A stretch of DNA of 19,886 nt from Clostridia bacterium (GCA_030595925.1 JAUVLC010000043.1:1-19886), one strand, 5' to 3'; positions 1 through 8,108 are shown, numbered from the stretch's first letter. Notes: generated by a model from the sequence alone, not told the origin. Translations and numbers: made by a program.

Positions 1-22
1 GAGCCTTTTTGATTGAATTTAT

Positions 23-82
23 GCTGAGCCTTTCGACTACGCTCAGGATAAACTCAGCTGAAGTGCTCAGGATAAACTCAGC
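23..82. repeat. CTGAG/CTCAG palindrome and 18-bp direct repeats
   Basis: The 18-mer GCTCAGGATAAACTCAGC occurs at 41-58 and again at 65-82, so its period is 24 bp. The first copy overlaps an inverted repeat with CTGAG at 24-28, CTCAG at 42-46 and a TCGACTACG-type centre. This looks like a dispersed intergenic repeat and I see no coding role. A degenerate copy in the opposite orientation lies at 220-263. Confidence 0.7.
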
Positions 83-92
83 GACAGTCTTG

Positions 93-119
93 CTCCGCCT
101 CAGGCGGATTATGGCGGAG
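93..119. repeat. GC-rich nested hairpin
   Basis: CTCCGCC at 93-99 pairs with GGCGGAG at 113-119. A competing smaller hairpin pairs CCGCC (95-99) with GGCGG (103-107). It stands out by composition from the AT-rich surroundings. No T-tract follows, so it does not look like an intrinsic terminator on the + strand. Confidence 0.55.
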
Positions 120-219
120 TTTAAATTTGTTGAATTGGTCAAAGACAAAGATAAAAATAAGAACAAAAAAAAATAGTCAAACATAGCCAAAAGATGTTGA
201 ATGATAAATTTGTTTGTAG

Positions 220-263
220 TTGCTCAAAGAACTTGTGCTGAGTGTAATCGAAGTATTGAGCAA
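220..263. repeat. Degenerate inverted copy of the CTGAG repeat
   Basis: TTGCTCAA at 220-227 is the perfect reverse complement of TTGAGCAA at 256-263. The interior contains CTGAGTGTAATCGAA, which resembles the reverse complement of the repeat near 23-46 (CTGAGCGTAGTCGAA). The two copies are therefore in opposite orientation. The rest of 121-358 is AT-rich filler with short internal duplications such as GTTGGGAGTTGG, and I see no gene there. Confidence 0.55.
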
Positions 264-358
264 AAATGGTTGGGAGTTGGAAGTTGGGAGTTTGAAAAAA
301 TAGTCCATGGATAAGAGATTGTGAATGGTAAATAGTAAAAAAATGGAGGGAAAGCGGT

Positions 359-742
359 ATGGATTTTCTGAACGGGTTAAAATTTGATGATAAGGGGTTA
401 ATTCCGGCCATAATTCAAGATGAGAAAACAAAAGATGTTTTAATGGTTGGGTATATGAATGAAGAATCACTAATGAAAACTATCGAAGAGAAAAGAACTT
501 GTTTTTGGTCCCGGTCAAGACAAAAATTCTGGATAAAGGGAGAAACCTCGGGTCATGTTCAAAAAGTAAAAGAAATTTTTATTGATTGTGATCAGGATAC
601 TCTTTTAATCAAAGTTGAACAAACAGGTGGGGCCTGTCATATGGGTTATCGTTCTTGTTTTTATCGTAAATTTAATGAGGACGGGGGATTGGAAATTATA
701 GGAGAGAAGCTTTTTGAGCCGGAAAAAATATATAAAAAATAA
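359..742 (+). CDS. hisI: Phosphoribosyl-AMP cyclohydrolase
   Basis: This is a 127-aa stand-alone HisI, the enzyme that hydrolytically opens the adenine ring of phosphoribosyl-AMP in the third step of histidine biosynthesis. Family motifs are present: the metal-binding DCDQD segment (about residues 77-81) and the C-terminal [14 protein letters not shown] block. Together these supply the three conserved cysteines that bind zinc in this family. The usual threonine after ACH is methionine here, a mild deviation. There is no fused HisE (PRA-PH) domain, so the pyrophosphohydrolase step must be encoded elsewhere. The start is set by GGAGGG at 345-350, 8 nt before the ATG. It is the first gene of the cluster, 61 bp before trpE. 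The hisI-trpE adjacency is also found in actinobacteria such as Mycobacterium. No other his gene is in the window. Confidence 0.96.
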   Translation: MDFLNGLKFDDKGLIPAIIQDEKTKDVLMVGYMNEESLMKTIEEKRTCFWSRSRQKFWIKGETSGHVQKVKEIFIDCDQDTLLIKVEQTGGACHMGYRSCFYRKFNEDGGLEIIGEKLFEPEKIYKK

Positions 743-803
743 TCTTTATTAGTAAAAAAAATATAATTTTTAAAGAGATAATAAATAACAAAGGAAGCAG
801 TGA

Positions 804-2324
804 ATGTTTTATCCTGATTTTAAAGAATTTAAGCGATTATCTAAGGAAGGGAATCTAATTCCCGTTTATAAGGAAATTTTGGCCGATTTAGAAACACCGG
901 TTTCTGCGTTAGCTAAGATTTCAGATAATTTTAAAGATAAATATTGTTATTTGCTGGAAAGCGTAGAAAATGGAGAGCGTTTGGGACGATATTCTTTTTT
1001 ATCCAGTCATCCCTCGTTTGTCTTTGAAAGTAAAGGCAAAGAAATTAAGTATTATTCTCCGGGCAGTAAATATCAAAAAAAGATAAGGGGAAATCCGATA
1101 GATGAACTTAAAAGGCTTATGGAAACATATAAACCTGTTGCGGCAAAAGGTTTACCTCTTTTTTATGGAGGGGCAGTAGGGTTTGTCGGGTATGATTTAG
1201 TTCGTTTTATAGAGGATATTCCGGATGTTAATCCTGATGACCTTAATCTTCCTGATTGTCTTTTTATTTTTACTAATAATATTCTTGTTTTTGATCATAT
1301 ATCCCATAAAATAAAAGTCGTTTCCTGTGTACATCTGGACGACTTTTTAATTAAGGGAAATAAAAAAGATAAAAAAAGTATACAAAAAAAATATACGGAA
1401 GCTTGCCGGCAGATAGATGAGATTATTGAAAAATTAAGGAAGAGAACCCCCGTATTTAAAAAACAAAAGTTGTCTAAAGTAAAAAAACTTGAAATAAAAT
1501 CTAATTTTAGTAAAAAAGAATTTAAAGATATCGTAAAAAAAGCAAAAAAAAATATAAAAGCAGGAGAAATTATTCAAACGGTGCTATCTCAAAGATTGTC
1601 GGTAAAAATAAACACGGATTCGTTTAATGTTTATAGAGCATTAAGGGTAATAAATCCGTCTCCTTATATGTTTTATCTTAAAATGGATAAATATTGTTTG
1701 GTTGGTTCTTCCCCGGAGATTCTTGTACGAAAACAAGAACGGATGGCTGAATTAAGACCTATTGCCGGAACCCGTAAGAGAGGGAAAAATGAACAGGAGG
1801 ATTTAGATTTAATTAAAAGTTTACTTGCTGATCCCAAAGAACGGGCAGAACATGTGATGCTGGTGGATTTAGGCAGGAATGATTTGGGCCGGGTTTGTAA
1901 ATATAACAGTGTTAATATAACGGAATTAATGACTATTGAAAAGTATTCTCATGTGATGCATATTGTTTCAGATATTAAAGGATTATTAAAAAGGAATGTA
2001 GGTAGCTTTGACCTGTTTTGTGCGTGTTTTCCTGCCGGGACGGTTTCCGGTGCTCCCAAAATCAGGGCTATGGAAATTATTGACCAGTTAGAAAATGTAA
2101 GAAGGGGAACGTATGCCGGAGCGGTAGGGTATTTTAGTTTTCAGGGGAATATGGATATGGCCATTACTATTCGTACTATATTAATTAAAGATAAAGTTGC
2201 CTATGTTCAAGCAGGTGCGGGTATCGTTTATGATTCTTTACCTGAAAAAGAGTATAGAGAAACTTTAAATAAAGCAAAGGCGATGCTCAAAGCTATTCAG
2301 ATGGCAGAAGAGGGTTTTGAATAA
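804..2324 (+). CDS. trpE: Anthranilate synthase component I
   Basis: TrpE, 506 aa, converts chorismate and ammonia (delivered by TrpG) to anthranilate. The N-terminal domain has the LLES element (residues 50-53) and GRYSF (61-65). The catalytic domain contains NPSPYMFYLK (284-293), GSSPEILVR (301-309), RPIAGTRKRG (318-327), a DLGRNDLGRV block (355-364), GTVSGAPK (412-419) and a C-terminal AGAGIVYDSLPEKEY. LLES and NPSPYMF form the tryptophan feedback site in characterised TrpE proteins, so end-product inhibition is probably retained. That is an inference from the family. The Trp-site motif argues for TrpE rather than PabB or isochorismate synthase, and trpG follows 29 bp downstream. An AAGGAAG Shine-Dalgarno precedes the ATG. 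Confidence 0.97.
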   Translation: MFYPDFKEFKRLSKEGNLIPVYKEILADLETPVSALAKISDNFKDKYCYLLESVENGERLGRYSFLSSHPSFVFESKGKEIKYYSPGSKYQKKIRGNPIDELKRLMETYKPVAAKGLPLFYGGAVGFVGYDLVRFIEDIPDVNPDDLNLPDCLFIFTNNILVFDHISHKIKVVSCVHLDDFLIKGNKKDKKSIQKKYTEACRQIDEIIEKLRKRTPVFKKQKLSKVKKLEIKSNFSKKEFKDIVKKAKKNIKAGEIIQTVLSQRLSVKINTDSFNVYRALRVINPSPYMFYLKMDKYCLVGSSPEILVRKQERMAELRPIAGTRKRGKNEQEDLDLIKSLLADPKERAEHVMLVDLGRNDLGRVCKYNSVNITELMTIEKYSHVMHIVSDIKGLLKRNVGSFDLFCACFPAGTVSGAPKIRAMEIIDQLENVRRGTYAGAVGYFSFQGNMDMAITIRTILIKDKVAYVQAGAGIVYDSLPEKEYRETLNKAKAMLKAIQMAEEGFE

Positions 2325-2353
2325 GAAAAAAGCAAAATGGGGAGAGAGAGAAG

Positions 2354-2923
2354 ATGATTTTGGTGATTGATAATTATGATTCTTTTGTTTATAATCTTGT
2401 TCAATATGTTGGGGAGATGGAAAAAGAAATTATTGTTTATCGTAATGATAAAATCTCTTTAGACAGGATTGAAAAATTAAAACCGACCCGGATTATTATT
2501 TCACCCGGTCCCGGCCGTCCGGAAGAGGCAGGCATAAGTTGTGAATTGATTAGAAAGTTTAGCAACAAAATCCCTATTCTTGGGGTTTGTTTGGGACATC
2601 AATGCATAGGATATGTATATGGAGCTAAAATAGTAGGAGCAACAAGGATTATGCATGGAAAAACTTCTTCTGTTTTTCATCATAAAAAAGATGTTTTTAA
2701 GGACATAGAAAATCCTTTCACCGCGGCGAGATATCATTCTTTGATTGTAGAAGAAAAACTTTTACCCGATTGTCTTAAAGTTACCGCATGGACAAAAGAA
2801 AATGAAATTATGGGTATTCGCCATAAAAAATATAAGGTTTATGGGGTGCAGTTTCATCCTGAATCTATATTGACCGATGTTGGGAAAAAAATCTTGAATA
2901 ATTTTTTAAATATAAAGTTTTAG
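2354..2923 (+). CDS. trpG: Anthranilate synthase component II (glutamine amidotransferase)
   Basis: A class I glutamine amidotransferase of 189 aa that supplies ammonia to TrpE. The triad is visible: Cys79 in GVCLGHQ, then His168 and Glu170 in QFHPES. The oxyanion segment SPGPGRPEEAG lies at 50-60, with MHGK at 100-103 and RYHSL at 126-130, both typical of TrpG/PabA. PabA proteins are very similar and many bacteria use one amidotransferase for both tryptophan and folate. Position between trpE and trpD supports trpG as the main role, but a shared function cannot be excluded. A purine-rich GGAGAGAG tract serves as ribosome binding site. Confidence 0.95.
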   Translation: MILVIDNYDSFVYNLVQYVGEMEKEIIVYRNDKISLDRIEKLKPTRIIISPGPGRPEEAGISCELIRKFSNKIPILGVCLGHQCIGYVYGAKIVGATRIMHGKTSSVFHHKKDVFKDIENPFTAARYHSLIVEEKLLPDCLKVTAWTKENEIMGIRHKKYKVYGVQFHPESILTDVGKKILNNFLNIKF

Positions 2924-2943
2924 AGAAGAGAAGAGGAGGAAAA

Positions 2944-3987
2944 ATGATTAAGGAATCTATTAATAAATTAGTTGAGCAAAAAAATCTTCCGGAGGCAGAA
3001 ATTCAAGAGGTAATGCAGGAAATTATGGAAGGGAAAGCTACCCCGGCACAGATTGCTGCATTTATCACGGCTTTAAGAATAAAAGGAGAAACTGTAGAGG
3101 AGATCACCGGTTGTGCTAAAGTAATGAGAGCCAAAGCACAAAAAATAAATGTTGACGGGAAAACAATAGTAGATACCTGTGGCACAGGTGGGGATAGGAA
3201 AGGTACTTTTAATATTTCTACTGCCGCAGCTTTTGTTGTAGCAGGGGTGGAAGGCTCTTTAGCTGTGGCTAAACATGGAAATAGGTCTGTTTCCAGTCAC
3301 TGTGGTAGTGCGGATGTTTTACAATATTTAGGAGTAAAGGTAGATGTTTCGCCGGAGATAGTGGAAAAATGTGTTAATGAATTAGGTATTGGCTTTTTTT
3401 TTGCTCCTACTTTTCATGAATCAATGAAATATGCTATTGGACCGCGCCGGGAAATAGGAATAAGGACTGTTTTTAATATTTTAGGACCGCTTACCAATCC
3501 GGCAAATGCTCAAGCACAGGTTTTAGGGGTTTATTCTTCTTCTTTGACAGAACCAATGGCGAAAGTTTTAGGAAAATTGGGGGTGAAACAGGCTTTTGTC
3601 GTATATGGAGTAGATGGTTTGGATGAAGTTACTACAACCGGAGATACAATGGTTTCCGAGTTGAAAGACGGACAGGTTAGTACTTTTTATATTCAACCTG
3701 AAAACTTTGATTTACCCCGGGCGAAACTTGCTGATTTACAGGGGGGAAGTATAGAAGAAAATGCTCAGATTTTTTTGGATGTTTTAAAAGGCAAAGAAGG
3801 TCATCCGTTGAACATTGTTATTTTAAATGCAGCAGTAGCGATTACCGCAGGAAAGCAAGAAAAAACCGATAATGTTGCTGATAAAATAAGGCTTATTAAG
3901 GAATCCGTAGATTTAGCCAGAAAATCAATAGATTCAGGTGCTGCTTTACGGAAATTGGAATTATTGAAGGAATATACGAACAGCTAA
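2944..3987 (+). CDS. trpD: Anthranilate phosphoribosyltransferase
   Basis: TrpD, 347 aa, transfers the phosphoribosyl group of PRPP to anthranilate. Diagnostic motifs are DTCGTGGD (77-84), the glycine-rich PRPP-binding loop; NIST (90-93); and KHGNRSVSSHCGSADVL (110-126). The anthranilate-site segment GPRREIGIRTVFNILGPLTNP follows at about 164-184. The length matches the family. The gene begins 20 bp after trpG behind a strong AGAGGAGGA Shine-Dalgarno placed close to the ATG, as expected for an operon gene. It is separate from TrpG, unlike the TrpGD fusion of enterobacteria. A 245-bp repeat-bearing gap follows before trpC. Confidence 0.97.
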   Translation: MIKESINKLVEQKNLPEAEIQEVMQEIMEGKATPAQIAAFITALRIKGETVEEITGCAKVMRAKAQKINVDGKTIVDTCGTGGDRKGTFNISTAAAFVVAGVEGSLAVAKHGNRSVSSHCGSADVLQYLGVKVDVSPEIVEKCVNELGIGFFFAPTFHESMKYAIGPRREIGIRTVFNILGPLTNPANAQAQVLGVYSSSLTEPMAKVLGKLGVKQAFVVYGVDGLDEVTTTGDTMVSELKDGQVSTFYIQPENFDLPRAKLADLQGGSIEENAQIFLDVLKGKEGHPLNIVILNAAVAITAGKQEKTDNVADKIRLIKESVDLARKSIDSGAALRKLELLKEYTNS

Positions 3988-4016
3988 AATTTGCTATATC
4001 GTTCGAAACACATTTT
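3986..4016. repeat. 31-bp dispersed repeat, copy 1
   Basis: This segment overlaps the trpD stop codon. It matches 8000-8030 at 30 of 31 positions, in the same orientation (core TTGCTATATCGTTC followed by RAAACACATTTT). The T-rich sequence after each copy is also similar. The function is unknown. It is too long a match to be chance within one window. Confidence 0.8.
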
Positions 4017-4042
4017 ACTTTCATTTTTCTAATTAATCTTAG

Positions 4043-4144
4043 TGGAGCAAAGCGACAGTCCGCCAGTCTTTAAAGTGGTAATTTATTATTTATTTTTTGT
4101 CTTTATCCGTAATCTATGGACTATCGACTGTGGACTATGGACTA
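4043..4144. repeat. Patchwork of dispersed repeat fragments in the trpD-trpC gap
   Basis: The segment 4043-4073 matches the reverse complement of 19453-19483 at about 26 of 31 positions. Within it, CCGCCAGTCTTTAA (4060-4073) recurs with one change at 17201-17214. Further on, CTGTGGACTATGGACTA at 4128-4144 is the exact reverse complement of 7761-7777, and the same GGACTAT word is locally reiterated from about 4118. I see no gene between 3988 and 4232. Confidence 0.6.
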
Positions 4145-4219
4145 AATCTGTTTTCGTCTTTATCTGTCATCTGTGACATCGTTTGTGAGGTGGAGGATAA
4201 GGCGGGATTTTGGAAATTT

Positions 4220-4235
4220 AAAGGTATATTTTATG
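4220..4235 (+). promoter_or_regulatory. Ribosome binding site that sets the trpC start
   Basis: AAAGG at 4220-4224 lies 8 nt before the ATG at 4233. The reading frame stays open upstream to a GTG at 4173. That extension reads through repeat DNA and has no family similarity, so 4233 is preferred. Confidence 0.7.
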
Positions 4236-5030
4236 AAAGATATATTAAAGGAGATTGTAGAACATAAAAGAATTGAATTAAAGAAGAGAAAAGAAATTGT
4301 ATCTATTGACAAATTAAAAAACTCTCTTTCTTCTTTACCACCTACCCGTAATTTTAAAAAGGCTATTTCTAAACAGGGAAAGATTAATTTAATTGCGGAG
4401 ATTAAAAAATCTTCTCCTTCCCGGGGGGTGATATGCCTGGATTTTGACCCGTCTAAATTAGCACTTGTTTATGAAAATAATGGGGCGGCAGCAATTTCTG
4501 TTTTAACGGAAGAAAAATATTTTCAGGGAAAGACAGAATATCTTAAAGAGGTAAGAAACGTTACGTTTCTTCCTTTACTGTGTAAAGATTTTATTATAGA
4601 GGAATACCAGTTTTATGAAGCAAGAAATTATGGTGCTGATGCTGTGCTTTTAATTGCCGGTATTCTTAGTGAAGAAAAAATTGGTAAATATTTAACGTTG
4701 GGGAAAGAGTTGGGATTGGATTGTTTAGTGGAAATACATCAGGCAGACGAATTAAAAAAGGTATTAAATACAGGAGCTGAAATTATTGGCATAAATAATC
4801 GTAATTTACATGATTTTTCAGTAAATATAAATACCACTTTGGAATTAAGGAAGATGATTCCTGATGATAAGATTGTTGTTTCCGAAAGTGGGATTAGAAA
4901 AAAAGAAGATGTTTTATTATTGCAAAGGGCAAGGATAAATGCTATATTAATCGGGCAGAGTTTTCTTGAAAGCAAAAATCCGGCCCGGAAGATAAAAGAA
5001 TTAGGATTGGAAACCCTGGAAGATGAATAA
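4233..5030 (+). CDS. trpC: Indole-3-glycerol-phosphate synthase
   Basis: TrpC, 265 aa from this start, is a TIM-barrel enzyme that cyclises CdRP to indole-3-glycerol phosphate. Visible motifs are the N-terminal MKDILKEIVEHKRIEL helix, LIAEIKKSSPSRG with the catalytic lysine strand, the CKDFII strand, GINNRNL, and the phosphate-binding VSESGI near the C-terminus. The length agrees with the usual 255-270 aa. An upstream GTG at 4173 would add 20 residues encoded by repeat DNA and was rejected. Its stop codon overlaps the start of trpF by 8 nt, which suggests translational coupling. It is monofunctional, unlike the TrpC-TrpF fusion of E. coli. Confidence 0.95.
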   Translation: MKDILKEIVEHKRIELKKRKEIVSIDKLKNSLSSLPPTRNFKKAISKQGKINLIAEIKKSSPSRGVICLDFDPSKLALVYENNGAAAISVLTEEKYFQGKTEYLKEVRNVTFLPLLCKDFIIEEYQFYEARNYGADAVLLIAGILSEEKIGKYLTLGKELGLDCLVEIHQADELKKVLNTGAEIIGINNRNLHDFSVNINTTLELRKMIPDDKIVVSESGIRKKEDVLLLQRARINAILIGQSFLESKNPARKIKELGLETLEDE

Positions 5031-5661
5031 AGTAAAGATTTGTGGTATTACTAATAGGGAAGATGCACATTCAGCGGTTGATTTAGGAGCGGATTTCTTA
5101 GGGTTTAATTTCTATGAAAAAAGTTTGCGATATGTTTTACCGGAGAAAGCAAGAGAAATAATCGAAGAACTGCCGGATTCTTTAATAAAAGTAGGTGTTT
5201 TTGTTAACGAACAGATAGAAATGATTTTAGAAATAGCAGAGAAATGTAGTTTATCTATGGTTCAGTTACACGGTGAGGAAACTCCTGCATTTTGCGTAAA
5301 GCTTGCTCAAAAAAAACAGAATTTAAAAATAATAAAAGCTTTTAGAATAAAAAAGGAATTTAATTTGCAGGATTTATTGAATTTCAACGTGGACTATTAT
5401 CTTCTGGATGCTTTTGTTCCCGGACAATATGGTGGTACGGGAAAAGTTTTTAACTGGGACTGGGCAATGAAAGTAAAAGAAACAGGTAAATCCTTATTTT
5501 TGTCGGGAGGACTTACTTTAGAAAATGTAAGAGAAGCAATTATTAAAGTAAATCCGGATGTCCTGGATGTAGCCAGTGGAATAGAAATTTCTCCGGGGCG
5601 CAAAGATTATCAAAAAATGAAGGAATTCATAGAAATAGTTAAGACAACAAACGCAGCTTAA
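5023..5661 (+). CDS. trpF: Phosphoribosylanthranilate isomerase
   Basis: TrpF, 212 aa, catalyses the Amadori rearrangement of PRA to CdRP in a TIM barrel. The general base Cys7 lies in VKICGIT and the general acid Asp129 in LLDAFVPGQYGGTG. VQLHGEE (80-86), LSGGLTLENV and the DVASGIE...PGRKD phosphate site complete the family pattern. The gene starts inside the end of trpC. Having a dedicated TrpF means a bifunctional HisA/TrpF (PriA) is not needed, even though the cluster opens with hisI as in some PriA-bearing actinobacteria. A 77-bp gap separates it from trpB. Confidence 0.96.
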   Translation: MNKVKICGITNREDAHSAVDLGADFLGFNFYEKSLRYVLPEKAREIIEELPDSLIKVGVFVNEQIEMILEIAEKCSLSMVQLHGEETPAFCVKLAQKKQNLKIIKAFRIKKEFNLQDLLNFNVDYYLLDAFVPGQYGGTGKVFNWDWAMKVKETGKSLFLSGGLTLENVREAIIKVNPDVLDVASGIEISPGRKDYQKMKEFIEIVKTTNAA

Positions 5662-5738
5662 AATTATCCGTAGTCTATTTGCTCCGGATTAAAATTTGTT
5701 ACCGGGACTTATAAGTAAAGAGAGAGGAAGATTAATAT

Positions 5739-6923
5739 ATGTTGCCTAATAAAGATGGTTATTTTGATGAATTCGGAGGAAAATTTATTCCCGAAACGTT
5801 GTTTTTTGCTCTTTCTGAATTAGAAAAAAGGTATGCTAAAATAAAGAAAAGTAAAAAATTTAAAAATCAATTGGATTATTATCTTACTCATTATGTGGGG
5901 AGGCCCACTCCTTTATATTATGCTCAGCGATTAACGGAAAGATTGCAGGGAGCAAAAATATTTTTGAAAAGGGAAGATCTTTGCCATACTGGGGCCCATA
6001 AAATAAATAATGCCCTGGGACAGATTTTATTGGCTAACGAAATGGGAAAAAAAAGGATTATTGCAGAGACAGGAGCCGGTCAACATGGGGTAGCTGTTGC
6101 TACGGCGGCTGGTTTGTTTGGTTTAAAATGTGAAGTTTATATGGGTAGTGAGGATATAAGAAGACAGAAACTAAATGTTTTTCGGATGAAATTATTAGGG
6201 GCTAAGGTTATTCCGGTTGAAAGCGGAACTAAAACCTTGAAGGATGCTATTAATGAAGCGATTCGTGATTGGGTAACTAATGTAGAGACAACCCATTATT
6301 TATTAGGTTCAACCGTAGGTCCTCATCCTTATCCAATGATTGTCAGAGATTTTCAGTCAGTGATTGGAAAGGAAACAAAAAAGCAAGCAATAAAGCACAT
6401 CGGTAAATTGCCTGATTATTTAGTTGCTTGTGTGGGTGGGGGGAGTAATGCTTTAGGTTTATTTTATCCTTTTTATAACGAGAAGGTAAAGTTTATTGGG
6501 GTAGAAGCAGCAGGAGAGGGAATTAAGAGCGGTAAACATGCCGCTCCTCTTTGTGCCGGAAAAATAGGAATTTTACACGGGACGAAAAGTTTTGTTCTTC
6601 AGGATGAGAATGGACAGATATCCTCTACCCATTCGGTATCCGCAGGACTGGATTATCCCGGGGTAGGGCCCGAACATAGTTTTTATAAAAAAAGCAAAAG
6701 GGCTGAATATGCAGCAGTTAATGATAAGGAAGTATTAAAGGCTTTTTGTTTGCTTTCTAAAACGGAAGGAATTATTCCTGCTTTGGAATCCGCACATGCT
6801 GTTGCATACATAGTAAAAATGGCTAAAAAATGGGGAAAAAATAAAAATGTAATTATGTGCCTTTCCGGTCGGGGAGATAAGGATATGGAAGAGATAGCTA
6901 ATATATTTGGGGCTTCTTTGTAG
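5739..6923 (+). CDS. trpB: Tryptophan synthase beta subunit
   Basis: TrpB, 394 aa, is a PLP enzyme that condenses indole with serine. The PLP lysine is Lys88 in [13 protein letters not shown] and the catalytic glutamate is Glu110 in [11 protein letters not shown]. The phosphate-binding GGGSNA loop is at 233-238, and the cofactor-contacting SGRGDKDM is near the C-terminus. The N-terminal [13 protein letters not shown] start and the length place it in the common TrpB1 class that pairs with TrpA, not the TrpB2 class. The AGAGGAAG Shine-Dalgarno lies 8 nt before the ATG. The TrpA gene follows after 29 bp, consistent with forming the alpha2-beta2 complex. Confidence 0.97.
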   Translation: MLPNKDGYFDEFGGKFIPETLFFALSELEKRYAKIKKSKKFKNQLDYYLTHYVGRPTPLYYAQRLTERLQGAKIFLKREDLCHTGAHKINNALGQILLANEMGKKRIIAETGAGQHGVAVATAAGLFGLKCEVYMGSEDIRRQKLNVFRMKLLGAKVIPVESGTKTLKDAINEAIRDWVTNVETTHYLLGSTVGPHPYPMIVRDFQSVIGKETKKQAIKHIGKLPDYLVACVGGGSNALGLFYPFYNEKVKFIGVEAAGEGIKSGKHAAPLCAGKIGILHGTKSFVLQDENGQISSTHSVSAGLDYPGVGPEHSFYKKSKRAEYAAVNDKEVLKAFCLLSKTEGIIPALESAHAVAYIVKMAKKWGKNKNVIMCLSGRGDKDMEEIANIFGASL

Positions 6924-6952
6924 AATACTATTAATAAATTAAGGTCGGATTT

Positions 6953-7756
6953 ATGAATCGCATTGATAAGAAATTTGAGCAGTTAAAACGGGAAAAGAGA
7001 AAGGCATTTATTGCTTTTATTACCGCAGGGGTTCCATCTTTGGAAATTACAGGGAAGTTGATTCTGGAAATGGAAAGAAAGGGAGTGGATATTATTGAAT
7101 TGGGCGTTCCCTTTTCTGATCCTATGGCCGACGGGCCTGTTATTCAAAAATCTTCCCATCAGGCATTAGAGAAAAAGGTTAGTCTGGAAAAGATTTTATT
7201 GTTAGTAGAGGAAATAAGAAAAAAAACAGAAATTCCTTTGCTTTTAATGAGTTATTTTAATCCAATATATAATTTTGGTTTAATGAAATTTGCCGGGGAA
7301 AGTCGAAAAAAAGGATTAGATGGAGTGATAATTCCCGATCTTATTTTAGAAGAAGCCCAAGAATGGAAAAAAATATCAATAGATGCAGGTTTAGCGAATG
7401 TGTTTTTAGCTACACCGACCACTTCATTAAAAAGGATGAAGAAAATAGCCGGTGAGACGAGAGGCTTTCTTTATTATGTTTCCCGGACCGGGGTTACCGG
7501 AACAAAAGAGAAAATAGGCAAAAAAATAAAGGAAGAATTATTGTCAGCTAAAAAACTAAGCGGAAAAACACCGGTAGTATGCGGATTTGGTATTTCTAAT
7601 GCTCAACAGGCAAAAGAAATTGCTAAGTATTGTGATGGAGTTATTATCGGTAGTGCTATAGTAAAAATTATAGACGAAAGCAAAGACGAAAAAAAAATAT
7701 TAACTCAGGTAGGACACTTTGTTAATCAGGTGCGGCGGGGGATGGATAAGAAATAA
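6953..7756 (+). CDS. trpA: Tryptophan synthase alpha subunit
   Basis: TrpA, 267 aa, cleaves indole-3-glycerol phosphate and channels indole to TrpB. Catalytic Glu49 and Asp60 both lie in DIIELGVPFSDPMADGPVIQ (47-65). The family strands LLMSYFNPIYNFG, DGVIIPDL, YYVSRTGVTG and CGFGIS...GVIIGSAIV are present. The start is supported by AAGGT at 6941-6945, 7 nt before the ATG. It ends the tryptophan block. The gap to accD is filled with repeats and has no recognisable terminator. Confidence 0.97.
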   Translation: MNRIDKKFEQLKREKRKAFIAFITAGVPSLEITGKLILEMERKGVDIIELGVPFSDPMADGPVIQKSSHQALEKKVSLEKILLLVEEIRKKTEIPLLLMSYFNPIYNFGLMKFAGESRKKGLDGVIIPDLILEEAQEWKKISIDAGLANVFLATPTTSLKRMKKIAGETRGFLYYVSRTGVTGTKEKIGKKIKEELLSAKKLSGKTPVVCGFGISNAQQAKEIAKYCDGVIIGSAIVKIIDESKDEKKILTQVGHFVNQVRRGMDKK

Positions 7757-7840
7757 AAATTAGTCCATAGTCCACAGACAGAAACAAAGACAAAAGACTG
7801 CGAATAGCAAATTGCAAATGGCAAAGAAAAAGACAGTTTT
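7757..7840. other. Filler sequence after trpA
   Basis: This is A- and purine-rich, non-coding DNA made of reiterated short words (AGACA, AAAGAC, GCAAATTGCAAATGGCAAAG). TAGTCCATAGTCCACAG at 7761-7777 is the exact reverse complement of 4128-4144, so this filler type recurs in both orientations. Similar stretches occur at 121-350, 19370-19440 and 19560-19620. Confidence 0.5.
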
Positions 7841-7873
7841 TCCCCCTTTGGAAAAGGGGGTTAGGGGGATTTA
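7841..7873. repeat. C5/G5 hairpin repeat module, copy 1
   Basis: CCCCCTTT (7842-7849) and AAAGGGGG (7853-7860) form a perfect 8-bp stem around GGA, followed by the tail TTAGGGGGATTTA. The same module occurs at 19511-19544 and 19665-19698. No T-tract follows on either strand in terminator position. Confidence 0.85.
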
Positions 7874-7939
7874 AAAAAGACAGTTGAATTGGTTTAGATT
7901 TTTTTTATTAGTTAGAAGGATAAAAGAAAAAGGCATAAT

Positions 7940-7995
7940 GTAGGGGCGACCTTGATCGCCCGAAAGAATTTAAGGGTGGGCAAGCCCACCCTTAC
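7940..7995. repeat. REP-like inverted doublet 1 (REPIN-type)
   Basis: Unit A on the + strand is GTAG + GGGCGACC-TT-GATCGCCC (7940-7961), with one arm mismatch. Unit B on the - strand is GTAA + GGGTGGGC-TT-GCCCACCC (7995 back to 7974), with perfect arms. A 12-bp spacer separates them and GTAR lies at both outer ends. This is the same layout as the doublets at 13694-13762 and 16925-16986. It lies between trpA and accD. Confidence 0.75.
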
Positions 7996-7999
7996 GCGA

Positions 8000-8030
8000 A
8001 AAATTTGCTATATCGTTCAAAACACATTTT
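8000..8030. repeat. 31-bp dispersed repeat, copy 2
   Basis: This matches 3986-4016 with a single substitution, in the same orientation, and is followed by a similar T-rich run. It starts 4 bp after the REP-like doublet ends. Confidence 0.8.
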
Positions 8031-8049
8031 CCCTTTATTTTTTTTGTTT

Positions 8050-8070
8050 CTCCTCCCCTTGTGGGAGGAG
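8050..8070. repeat. CTCCTCCC hairpin
   Basis: CTCCTCCC (8050-8057) pairs perfectly with GGGAGGAG (8063-8070) around CTTGT. A further GAGGAGGGG copy follows at 8076-8084. It lies upstream of accD. No T-tract follows, so I read it as another intergenic repeat. Confidence 0.6.
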
Positions 8071-8108
8071 ATTAAGAGGAGGGGAAAATAAGGCGGGAAG
8101 TCTTATCG

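Noticed and set aside
266-295. Nine-codon ORF (MVGSWKLGV) upstream of hisI as a possible trp leader peptide.
   Set aside because: It contains a single Trp codon, no alternative terminator/antiterminator hairpins follow, and it lies within reiterated GTTGGGAGTTGG filler.
177-470. Minus-strand ORFs across 139-470.
   Set aside because: They are low-complexity translations of AT-rich filler and the antisense of hisI, with no family pattern.
4173-4232. GTG start adding 20 residues to trpC.
   Set aside because: The added residues are encoded by repeat-derived DNA, and the ATG at 4233 has a ribosome binding site and matches the usual TrpC start.
7842-7860. C5/G5 hairpin as the trp operon terminator.
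   Set aside because: No U-tract follows. The same module appears at unrelated sites, so it is a dispersed repeat.
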